Shown here in pieces: positions 23,130 to 32,300 of a stretch of 64,000 nt of DNA; the first letter of the stretch is position 1, and the number at the start of each line of letters is the position of its first letter. This DNA comes from Plenodomus lindquistii. Its lineage: Eukaryota > Ascomycota > Dothideomycetes > Pleosporales > Leptosphaeriaceae. The notes under the pieces were generated by a model. It did not search any database, was not told where the DNA came from, and saw only the letters and a list, made by a program, of their open reading frames with translations. The stretch covers positions 372,001 to 436,000 of the forward strand of contig JANUWI010000012.1 of assembly GCA_025504975.1 (NCBI GenBank). The letters are read 5' to 3'. The position numbers and the translations under genes are program-made.

Positions 23130-25814
23130 TTATTCCTTCCCTTGCCCCCCACTCCCCAGGCCCGTTACCATTCTCCACCCCCAACACAACCACCCCTCTC
23201 TCCTCCCCAACACGCCCTCCAACTCCTTAACCCGCCCCTCAACGTACTCAACCTGCCTTTCAAACTCGCCCAACACATCTTCTACATCCTCGACCTTGCC
23301 TCGGAGCGCACCAATCTCGTATTCCATCTTATCTCCTACGTTACTTAGTTCACGCAGCGAGGCAGTGAGTTGTCCGCGGTTGTTGGCGATGATGGCGTGC
23401 GTGTCTTCGCGGAGCGCGTGGTACGTGTCGAGATGGGGGTAGTAGATTGAATTTAAAGTCTCTGTGTCTGCTTCGGCGGAAGCTTCAAGGTCGGTGATTT
23501 GTTGGAGGCGAGCGAGGACCCACGAGGCGTCTGTTGTAGACAAGGTAGCGAGACGGTGGTGTAGACTCTTCAGCGATTCAGACATTAGGTTCTGCGTTGC
23601 GTATTTACTGGCGAGAACCTTGTTGGAGAGTTGAGGGTCTGGAGCAGGTTCGTCGGGGTCTTGGGTGGTAATGGAACGCCATTTGAGGACGCTTTCTTCG
23701 GCGATGCTGAAGGAGAGGTGGCGCGCCCACCAGTCGTCGTTGCGAGCGGGACTGTGGTAGTCGAGGTGATCACCTGTCAGGGTGCGGCGGAGGAGAGGGG
23801 GGACCTCGTGGACTTCCTCGACGGGGAGGTTTTCGTTAAGGTCGATGCCGTGATAGATGGAGCCTGCGATGGAACTTTCAACTGTGGGTGCGCGGTCTGA
23901 GACATCGCTTTCGGCAACGGAATTGCGCAATTCATTTGGATCTTGCCGGCCAGTGGGTCTCTTGTTCAAAGCCAAGGCGCTCGCAGAGCCGTTTGGTGTT
24001 TCGGTTAGATTCTTGGTGAAGGTTGGATCTCTTGATGATTGCGGTGACACGATTTGCAGAGGGTCGTCAGAATATTGAGTTGCGCTTTCATCGTAGTCGA
24101 CCGATGTCTGTGTGCCATTCGAGTCGGCATACTGGGCAGACTTGATACCACTCTTTGTTCGATGGAGTCCATGTCGACCATGCTCCTCTCGTGAAACCTT
24201 GTTGGCATGCGTACGAAGTGTGACAGCATTCTTGAGATGGTTGAAACCGCTGCCAGATTTGGCCTTGATCGTAGCCCGCTTCGAGGAGGGGTCTTTAGCG
24301 TCACCCTTCTCGGTGCCCTCTGGCGTGAAGGTCTCTGTTCTTTTGATTTCGTCTTGAGCAGTGTCTCGTTTTGTGAGCTTCTGATTATCGAATGTGTTCT
24401 CTCGACGAAGGCCTTTGATTATATGATCATGCTTGTCGGGTGAGATAGACCGCTCTGCCTCCAATGGCCTGTCGAACATGTCTCCTGACGAAGTTTTGCG
24501 CGGTTTTCCGTGCCACAGCCATTTTGCATGATCTCCGCGAACAAGCTCCACAAACTGATCAATGTCGACAGTCTCCACCTCTGCAATGCCATCCTTCTGT
24601 CCAGCTCCTACAATGCCCATGACCATTTCGCCGCCCTTGCCTCCTAGCTCTGCCACTGTCGATTTGAAGGCTCGGGGCACGGCCCAGCCTTCTTTGCTAG
24701 CAGCCTTTGCAGAAGCTCTTCTCAGCTTATCCAAAGTATGCCTATCTAGACGTCGCGTTCGGGGTAGATGCTGCGACTTCTGGAAGTGGGCAATTCCACG
24801 TTTTGTACTTTCGATGTCGAACACATCTTTTGCAACGGCGGCATTGCACGCGCTCAAACGGTTGCGTGCGCCCATCAGCATGCCTAAGAGTGCTGCCACT
24901 GTGGTAGGTCCAAGTATGCCATCATGTGGTTCCACGGTGTAGTACTCTGCGCCAAACTCGACCCACCAGTCGTTGATGGACTTTTCTGTTACGTCGCAGA
25001 GCAGGCCATCTGCATACTCTGGCTCCAGCTTCCCAAAGAGAACCAGGGCCACCTGGCAGAGCTTCACAAGCTCAATGACTGAAGCGATGAACGGGATCTT
25101 TTCGCTCGTGCGATAGAGCTGGTGGAACTTGGCCTGGGTGGCGCTACTCGGCGGCGCAAGTTTGATGCCTAATCGACCTGAACAGCCCAGTCTCTTCAAA
25201 TTCTCGTTGACGATGAACATCTCACCAGACTTTTTCAAATCACCACCGGGTATGGGTATGACAGTCAAGGAAGAGGGGAAGCTGCTTAGGTTGGTGATCA
25301 TCAGTGTTCCATACGACGTCTCCTTTGGGCGCGCATGGGACTCATGGAGGGATTTGAAGTACAGGCGCATCTGGGGGGACCACTGGGCCTCGTCGGCAGG
25401 GACGCTGAGGATGTCGGCCAGGACTACGTCGTCGGGATTGCCCGTGTAGGTGGTGATGAGGAAGGTGGGGTGGGTACGTGAGCATGCCCACTGCTCGACA
25501 AAGTATGTCTCGTATCCCGCAATCGACTGGCGGCGGGCCAGGACGGTGCATGTCGTCGTTGGGTCCTCTTCGATGTAGCGAGCAGCCACAATGTCGGTCA
25601 TGACAAAGCGCTTGTGCTTGGTGGACGAGGCAGACGACGTGATTTTCGCCTCGTCTGGCATGGTGTCGGCGGCGACCAAGTCGGAGGCTGGCGTAGGCCG
25701 AGACGGGGGAGTGCCCTTGCGGTCCGAAGGCGCGGTCTGCAGGGGAGACAGCTGTCTGCGCAGCTCCTTCTCTGCGTGGGTGCGCGACGGCGACATGGGC
25801 ATTGCGAAGTCCAT
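23130..25814 (-). CDS. stb6: STB6-like (Sin3-binding) protein
   Basis: Single exon, 894 residues. After a short disordered leader, residues about 65-400 form the conserved block of fungal STB6/STB2-like proteins, recognisable from YFVEQWACSRTHPTFLITTY, ENLKRLGCSGRLGIKLAPP, INDWWVEFG and GPTTVAALLGMLMGARNRL. The middle third is disordered and charged. The last 120 residues form a long coiled coil (NVGDKMEYEIGALRGKVEDV) ending in a Trp/Gly-rich tail. In yeast, Stb2 and Stb6 were found as binders of the Sin3 corepressor, which points to chromatin or transcription, but their biochemical role is poorly known. It is divergent from rmd5 across a 551-bp promoter region. Two in-frame Met near the start (25814 and 25802) make the exact start uncertain. 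Confidence 0.82.
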   Translation of the reverse strand: MDFAMPMSPSRTHAEKELRRQLSPLQTAPSDRKGTPPSRPTPASDLVAADTMPDEAKITSSASSTKHKRFVMTDIVAARYIEEDPTTTCTVLARRQSIAGYETYFVEQWACSRTHPTFLITTYTGNPDDVVLADILSVPADEAQWSPQMRLYFKSLHESHARPKETSYGTLMITNLSSFPSSLTVIPIPGGDLKKSGEMFIVNENLKRLGCSGRLGIKLAPPSSATQAKFHQLYRTSEKIPFIASVIELVKLCQVALVLFGKLEPEYADGLLCDVTEKSINDWWVEFGAEYYTVEPHDGILGPTTVAALLGMLMGARNRLSACNAAVAKDVFDIESTKRGIAHFQKSQHLPRTRRLDRHTLDKLRRASAKAASKEGWAVPRAFKSTVAELGGKGGEMVMGIVGAGQKDGIAEVETVDIDQFVELVRGDHAKWLWHGKPRKTSSGDMFDRPLEAERSISPDKHDHIIKGLRRENTFDNQKLTKRDTAQDEIKRTETFTPEGTEKGDAKDPSSKRATIKAKSGSGFNHLKNAVTLRTHANKVSREEHGRHGLHRTKSGIKSAQYADSNGTQTSVDYDESATQYSDDPLQIVSPQSSRDPTFTKNLTETPNGSASALALNKRPTGRQDPNELRNSVAESDVSDRAPTVESSIAGSIYHGIDLNENLPVEEVHEVPPLLRRTLTGDHLDYHSPARNDDWWARHLSFSIAEESVLKWRSITTQDPDEPAPDPQLSNKVLASKYATQNLMSESLKSLHHRLATLSTTDASWVLARLQQITDLEASAEADTETLNSIYYPHLDTYHALREDTHAIIANNRGQLTASLRELSNVGDKMEYEIGALRGKVEDVEDVLGEFERQVEYVEGRVKELEGVLGRREGWLCWGWRMVTGLGSGGQGKE

Positions 25815-26365
25815 GGCTGGGGCTGGATGGCGTCGTGATGCGATGAGAGCAAGCTCGGCATCATGGCAGGACAGGCCGAGTGACCCGCCCGCATGCGCTC
25901 ACGGGGCAGCGAGCGGTAGGCGGCGACGGTGAGGCTGGGGATGTCGTCGGTTGCAGGCTATGCATAGTTGTTGGGGGCGTTGGCCGTACGCATCGTCTGG
26001 ACAGGCTTGAGATGGGGCGCAGGGGAGGAGATGCACACAATTGCGATGGTGTTGCGGAGGTCCGGCCAGTGCAGTCGCCAGTCGCCAGTCGCCAGTCTCC
26101 AGGGCTCCAGAGCTCCACACGTCATCCGCCCGCCGCGGCCAACTAAGCCCGCCAACCCCTGCAGCCGATCGCGAACTGCACCCGCCCATGCCGCCAACCC
26201 CATCGCCGTCCCATCATCCATGGACACGACGCGAGCCCGCTGCTGGCCAGACACCGGCTCTCCACCACTGCAGCCTGATGCCGCTCGCTTCTCCGCCGCC
26301 TGTTCCCACTGAACTCGCATATCAATCGTCCATCCATCGCTCAGCCATCACTCACAGCCGGCACC
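25815..26365. promoter_or_regulatory. Divergent promoter between stb6-like gene and rmd5
   Basis: 551 bases between two divergent start codons, G+C-rich. Open frames here run on both strands but are promoter-derived and lack domain content. A heptamer repeat sits in the middle. The rmd5 start has a favourable Kozak context (GGCACCATGG). Confidence 0.6.
26072..26099. repeat. Heptamer CAGTCGC tandem repeat in promoter
   Basis: Three exact CAGTCGC units and a fourth variant (CAGTCTC) lie head to tail, about 270 bases upstream of both neighbouring start codons. Confidence 0.9.
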
Positions 26366-27727
26366 ATGGACGACCTCCGCGAGCAGGTGGAGCTTCTCGA
26401 GAGCAGCGCAAACCTCTCGACGAGCATCAGCCATGTCCAAAAGGCCATTGACATGCTCACGGCAGCTCGTGCCAAGATTGCAGCTGGTAAGATACACTGT
26501 CGCATGGTCGCCACAACTACTCACCACGCACACATGACCAGACCCCCAGACTGCGCCGTTGACCCTCGCAAAGCTCCAGGACCCGTTCAAGAAGACGCTG
26601 GACGCGGCCCAGAAAGACCTCAAGCCCATATACGCTGGCCTAGGGCGATATGGCAAGACGCTGGACAGGGTGCGCTTGCCTCACCAGTCCCTCGTTCCAA
26701 TGCACCCCCCACTGACAAACACGCGCAGAAGTTCAAAGACAAACCCCTCCCCTCCGCCGACAACGACGCTCTCTCATCACATCCCTCGCTCATCAACCGC
26801 GCCATCGCCATGCACCTCCTCCGCGAAGGCCAGTTTGACGTCGCATCCACCTTCATCCAAGAAGCCAACCGCCACCCCCCGCACCCTGAACCCACCCTCA
26901 ATACCCCCAACCCACACCTGCAAGAGTCGTGGGAAAGAGACTTGGCCGAGGGCACCTTCAACTCAGAGAGGCTGCAGCAGCAATTCGCTGACATGTACCA
27001 CATACTGCACGAGCTGCGGGTCCAGCGCAATCTGCAACCCGCCATCCAATGGGCACGAGAACGCAGCGACGTACTAGAGGCGCGAGGTAGCAACCTTGAG
27101 TTTGAGCTCTGCCGACTACGCTTTGTCTGCTACTTTATCGGCCAAGGTCAAGATGACACGGCTAACGAAGTCCCCAACGGCCCACTAGCAGCATGGGACT
27201 ACGCTCGGCGCGAATTCGGTCCCTTCCAAAAACGTTACGCCCGCGATGTTCAGTCCCTCATGGGCGCCATGGCCTACTGGCAGAACATCCAAGACTCGCC
27301 CTACCGACGCCACTTTTACAATGACACCGCCTGGGATGAAGTCGCCCACTCCTTCAACCGCGAATTCTGCTCTCTCCTCGGCCTCAGCGCCGACTCCCCA
27401 CTCTTCATCGCCGCCACTGCCGGCGCAATCGCCCTCCCTTACCTGCTGAAAATGCAATCCATCATGAAAGAAAAGCGCACAGAATGGACCACGCAAAACG
27501 AACTTCCCGTTGAGATCCCCCTCCCAAGCCAATACCACTTCCACTCCATCTTCGTCTGCCCCGTCAGCAAAGAGCAAACCACCGACATCAACCCCCCAAT
27601 GATGATACCTTGCGGCCACGTCATCGCCAGAGAATCCCTCGAGAAGCTTTCCAAAAACGCGCGGTTCAAGTGCCCCTACTGCCCCGGCGAGAGTCACCCC
27701 CGCGAAGCGCGCAAAGTAGTATTGTAG
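26366..27727 (+). CDS. rmd5: Rmd5/Gid2 RING-type subunit of the GID/CTLH E3 ligase
   Basis: Exons 26366-26486, 26542-26669 and 26729-27727 give 415 residues. Both introns are short, and the splices restore DPQTAPLTLAKLQDPFKK and GKTLDR-KFKDKPLP. A LisH-like segment (INRAIAMHLLREGQFDVAST), a CTLH region (ERDLAEGTFNSERLQQQFAD) and a CRA-like part lead to the C-terminal atypical RING: FVCPVSKEQ, NPPMMIPCGHVIARESLEKL, FKCPYCPGE. Gid2/Rmd5 pairs with Fyv10/Gid9 as the catalytic RING heterodimer that ubiquitinates gluconeogenic enzymes. As usual for this family, some zinc ligands of a canonical RING are missing. The family normally ends a few residues after the last Cys pair, as here. The same frame stays open for 208 codons after the TAG (separate entry). 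Confidence 0.93.
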   Translation: MDDLREQVELLESSANLSTSISHVQKAIDMLTAARAKIAAGKIHCRMVATTTHHAHMTRPPDCAVDPRKAPGPVQEDAGRGPERPQAHIRWPRAIWQDAGQGALASPVPRSNAPPTDKHAQKFKDKPLPSADNDALSSHPSLINRAIAMHLLREGQFDVASTFIQEANRHPPHPEPTLNTPNPHLQESWERDLAEGTFNSERLQQQFADMYHILHELRVQRNLQPAIQWARERSDVLEARGSNLEFELCRLRFVCYFIGQGQDDTANEVPNGPLAAWDYARREFGPFQKRYARDVQSLMGAMAYWQNIQDSPYRRHFYNDTAWDEVAHSFNREFCSLLGLSADSPLFIAATAGAIALPYLLKMQSIMKEKRTEWTTQNELPVEIPLPSQYHFHSIFVCPVSKEQTTDINPPMMIPCGHVIARESLEKLSKNARFKCPYCPGESHPREARKVVL

Positions 27728-28354
27728 GACTCCGCCAGCCGCACTCTCGTATTCCAGGCTTGGGATCTACACCAAACACTCGCCTCGGTGAACGCCTTCT
27801 TCGACCGTAAAGACACTGCGCAGCAATACGCATATCTTGGTCCTACGTACGAGCGTATCCGAACTGCGTGTCTGAAGGCGATGCTGTTTGGCGACTATAC
27901 CGGCGGATTGAACGAGGGCAGGGCGGCGGCAGCATTGGAGTGCGGCGTTGTGTGTAAAGAAAGGCTAGCTGTACACTTTGAACTGGATCAGCAATTCATG
28001 AATATCCTTGCTACAGTAGTGCGGCGACTAAATGATGTCCCGCGAAACAGCATGCTCATGCGCAGTCTGCAGCTTGCCAGGTTTTGGAAGCAGACGGGGT
28101 GTGCAGTGCGGTTGGTTTTGGGTCGGGAGTATCGTGCTAGTGTGTATCGTGGTAGTAGTAGTATAAGTAGTAGTAGTGGCAGTGTTAGTGGTGGTACCTC
28201 GATCGCCGAGACATTTGGTAATTACACTTACGCTGAAGACGTATATGAAGCGGACGATGAGGAAACGAGAACTGGAGGAGACTTGGGGTATGATGGTCAT
28301 GGCGATGGTCATGGCTATACTAGCGATTCTTCTCTCAATGCTATTTTCTTATGA
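27728..28354 (+). other. Unassigned 208-codon open frame in phase with and directly after the rmd5 stop
   Basis: The rmd5 frame continues without a stop from the TAG (27725-27727) to a TGA at 28352-28354. The translation looks like genuine protein: a helical amphipathic part (TYERIRTACLKAMLFGDYTG, QFMNILATVVRRLNDVPRN) and an acidic, Ser/Gly-rich tail. The first in-frame ATG is at 27881 (157 residues). It could be a short separate gene starting there, an exon of a gene whose 5' end I cannot see, a decayed gene remnant, or a readthrough or splice extension of Rmd5. A 42-nt intron (27716-27757, GTAGTA to CAG) would bypass the stop in frame, but its donor is poor and it has no clear branch point. 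I do not recognise the sequence. Confidence 0.4.
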
Positions 28355-28368
28355 ATGTGGAATTGGCA

Positions 28369-28370
<2 letters not shown>

Positions 28371-28401
<31 letters not shown>
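28371..28401. repeat. (AC)n microsatellite
   Basis: About fifteen uninterrupted AC dinucleotides. Confidence 0.95.
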
Positions 28402-28403
<2 letters not shown>

Positions 28404-28496
28404 CACAAGCAACATTCAGAGACACACAGCCGCGCCATTCGACCTCATCGAATTCGAAATTTCCAATTATCGTATTTTGGCGCACCGCTAAGCGCC

Positions 28497-28516
28497 TTTC
28501 TTTCTTTCTTTCTTTC
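28497..28516. repeat. (TTTC)n microsatellite
   Basis: Five TTTC tetranucleotides in a row. Confidence 0.9.
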
Positions 28517-28701
28517 CCCCTTTTTCATCCTCCATCTCCAACGCGCAATTTATGCGGGCCGAGGAAAAAAAAAATTGCAAATCAAAGCAATAATTCTAAG
28601 TCGCCCCCGTGTGTGGAAGGGAAGGGGGGGAAAAAAAAAAGACAAGAGTCCACGACTCGAACTCTTCTAATGCAAAAAAAGGAACCTCACACGCACTCCC
28701 T

Positions 28702-28724
28702 CCCTCTCTCTCTCTCTCTCTCTC
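28702..28724. repeat. (TC)n microsatellite
   Basis: About ten TC dinucleotides after a C-rich lead-in. Confidence 0.9.
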
Positions 28725-29330
28725 GCTAAAACGCCGTGCATGTTTACTATTTCTGAATCCGCAATTGAGAAGAAGAAAACACACGTTGAAATTGGAGTCT
28801 CAAATAAGACACACTGGACAAAATGACAAAAAAACGCCAAGACGACCCGACCCGCAGATGGTGTCAGTCGATCGATGTGCTGTGTATAAAGATGATGCTG
28901 AATATTTCCAACTCGTGTGTGCGCAAGACGGGTCGCGACACAAGTTCTTTGGGGTGTGTTGTTTTTTGTGGCTTTTCTTTCCAGCCGCACAGCATCGATC
29001 GGGTATTGTTACAATTTTTATCTTTCTGAGAAACGTGTGGGAATTAAGAAACAGATGGTGATGGTGTAAAGCAATCGACCGTCGGGCATGGTCATGTCAA
29101 ACGTGGGCCTAGCGAAAGGAACGCCTGGTACATGGCATACGAGGACCGGCTGCGGAAACGGGGTTGCGCAAGGGCAGACTCTGGGTGTAGGCAGTCTAGA
29201 GGCTGCTGTGGTCACCAAAAGTCAGCCATCCGCGAAGCGAAGATAGGCTTTTTTTTTGTACAAAGAAGCAAGGTGAGAACCTATGCTTACATCAAAGACT
29301 TGCATCATACGTTCGGGTATGGTGCCGGGT

Positions 29331-32300
29331 CTACTGCTTGGGAGAGCTGTCGAGATGTTAGCAGTGATTCATGAGGAGGAGTGTCTACAACTATGACCAG
29401 AAGTGACTTACGTAGGCGAGTACGAGTTTGACGGGCCCGGCGACGTGGGCGAGTACCTCGGTGACGTGGGCGAAAACTGTCCAGCCGGGCTAGTGGGGGA
29501 GTAGCGGGGGCTAGTAGGACTGTACTGCGGCGACGTCGGGGAGGTGGGAGAGCGTCGGTCACCGGTCGCCTGGTATTGCGGGCTCGTCGGGCTGTACTGC
29601 GGCGAGGTAGGACTATACTGTGGCGAAGTCGGACTGTACGCTGGAGATGTGGCTCCACCGAACGATGGCGAGGTTGGGCTGTAGTTCGGCGATGACGGCG
29701 AGTACTGTGGAGAGGTAGGCGAGTAGCCTGCAGGGGAAGTGGGCGAGTAGGATGGAGAAGTGGGCGAGCCGTACCGCGGCGAGGTGGGTGAGTAGTGTGG
29801 TGAGGTAGGCGAGGCCATGTATCCAGGTGACGTCGCCCCGAATTGCGGACTGCTGATGCCTGGCGATGTAGGGGAGTAGCCTGGTGAGGTAGGCGAGAAA
29901 CCTGGAGATACCGGACTAGTACCTGAAAAGCCAGGCGACATGCTAGCGAAGCCTGGGCTGCGGCCGCCGGAGTAAGGACTAAAGCCACCGTCACCGTAGC
30001 TACCTCCGTATGCTGTGAAGCCACCATCATCGGCACCACCTGCGGCAGCGAGAGGAGAGAATTGAGCTTCGTAAGAGCCCATACCCATGCCTCCTTCGTA
30101 CGTTGGCGAACCAAGGTCGTAAGGGGTCGCCGCACCTCCATCGAGGTAGTTGCCACCAGCGGCGGTACCTCCCATCGTCCTGGAGTTGTCTTCTACCATG
30201 GTGAGTAGCATGGCATTGTCCATAACAACGTCAAACTCTCCTGTACCCATAGGTGCAAGCTGACCAAGCATGATGTTTTCAGAGATACCGCGGCAGTCAT
30301 CAAGCTCTCCGTGACCAGCAGCTTCGAGCAAGATCTCGACCGTCTCTTCGAAGGAACAGCGCATAAGAGCTCCCGTGTCGTTGCGGTTGATACCGTGACG
30401 TGTGATGGCCATGAGCAGGCCACGCTGTGTCATGATGTCTACGAGCAAGGCCATGTGACGATGGTTGACGTAAGATCCGTCGAACGACAAGACCATACCC
30501 AATTCTTTCAGGAGCCCAGCACGAGCGGCCTCAATACCGAGGACGGCAAGTACCTCGATGAAGGAGTTAGAGTAGGTCGTCGTAGGGTCCACACCTTCAA
30601 TGGGAAGGACCTTGGCCAAAGCAGTACCGGTGGTGTCCAGAATCCACTCCTCACATCGAGCGTCACCCTTGGAATGAAGAACGGTGCCATCTTCCGTTGT
30701 GACGGTCTTCACGTCTGCTCGAATGAAAGCACGCTCGATGCCACGGACACCTCGAAGCGCGACATCATCGAGGAGATGTTTCTCCAGCTTACGCATCCAG
30801 CGTTCGTCGCGCTCGTCCTCGTCCTCCTCATCTTGCTTCAAGTTTTGATCCCAGATGAAGCGGACACGCAGGACCAACTCCTCTGCGTTATTGTCACTGT
30901 AGATAACACCGAGGTTGGGCTGGAACTCCTCCTTAATCTTGCTGGCAACCTCAGAGACAGTGATGTGCTTATCGAACAACTTCTTACGATCGAGAATGAT
31001 TCGAAGAAGCCACTTGGACTGCGATTCAAGATCTTCATCTGGCATGATGTTGAAAGCATCGACCATGTCCTGATCGTCTTCCACGACGGTGTAGTTCATA
31101 TCCGGGTCGTAATATAGTTCGACGGACGAGGTGAGAGACCGTAAGGTTGTAAGCTCGATCAGACTTCGCAACTTCATTGCGTCATCTTTGGTAGTCTGTG
31201 TGTCTTTCTTCTGCTTGACGAGCAACGACGGAGTTTTGATGTTGGCCGCGATGTTCAAAATCTCCTTCAGACGTGGCACACCTAGAGTGACATTCTTCGA
31301 CGACACACCAGCAAAATGGAACGTGTTGAGTGTCATCTGGGTAGCAGGCTCACCGATAGACTGCGCTGCAAGGACACCAACCATCTCACCAGGCGCCACG
31401 GCAGCCTTGAGGAAACGATCCTGGACTTCACCCAACACATAATCCAATGCCTCTTTGCTCAAGCGTTCTTGTTCAACAAGGAGCTTGAAGGCAAGACGGG
31501 CTCGCAGGTGACACTTGAAGAGGTAGGTCACACTCTCTTGCGCTTCAAGCGAAATCGGGTCTTCGCCACGAATGACGACAAGGCTGTCGAGGAACGTGCG
31601 GATTTTCTGAATGGTCTCGATGGGTTGCAAGTTGCTGACCGACTGAGACGGCTTGATGTGGAACCTCGATTGTGCGGACTTCATGACACGATCAATGTTC
31701 AGCGGCAGTTGGAACTTATCGCTCGCGTCCGCTGTAAGCATCCACTTGCGCAAGAACTCACGATCTTCGCTGATTTGTGCAAACTCCTCATCGAGGTATC
31801 GTTGCGCGTCGTTGTCGCCTTGGAACTGTGTAGCACCTTCCCACTTCGTGACGGGTATCATGGGTTTGTCGCCACTCACAAGATCGAGCTTGTATGTTGC
31901 TTCAAACTTTGCTGTCGAAGACTTGATCGAGCTGATGCTCTGTTCCTCGATGTGACCGCCGTCGAGACCGTCCTCTCCGTAGATGAACTCGACAATGTCG
32001 CCCATGGAATTTCGGACAGTGCCGTCGTACTTAACCATGACATCTTCCAGTGCTTTGACAAGACGACGTTGAATGTATCCTGTCTCAGCAGTCTTGACTG
32101 CCGTGTCGATGAGACCTTCGCGACCAGCCATAGCGTGGAAGAAGAATTCGGAGGGTGTCAAGCCACGCAGATAAGAATTCTCGACGAAACCACGGGATTG
32201 AGGCGAGTAGTCGTCTTTGGTAAAATGCGGAAGAGACCTGTACTTGAAGCCAAAGGGAATACGCTGACCCTCCACAGCTTGTTGACCCACAAGGGCAACC

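Larger units (their letters stand above)
28355..29330. other. Convergent intergenic region with microsatellites
   Basis: About 1 kb downstream of rmd5 and its trailing frame, and downstream of RPB1. It contains CA, TTTC and TC microsatellites and several A/G homopolymer runs. Translations in this interval are low-complexity. No gene seen. Confidence 0.55.

Noticed and set aside
27716..27757. 42-nt intron removing the rmd5 stop codon
   Set aside because: Donor GTAGTA is poor, no CTNAC-like branch, and shorter than any accepted intron; kept only as a possibility in the findings.
28176..28990. Frames over the CA/TTTC/TC microsatellites
   Set aside because: Translations are simple repeats (Thr-His, Ser-Leu) produced by the microsatellites.
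29305..30156. 283-codon minus-strand frame over the CTD-coding part
   Set aside because: Frame-shifted reading of the CTD repeats, giving Arg/Pro/His-rich repeats.
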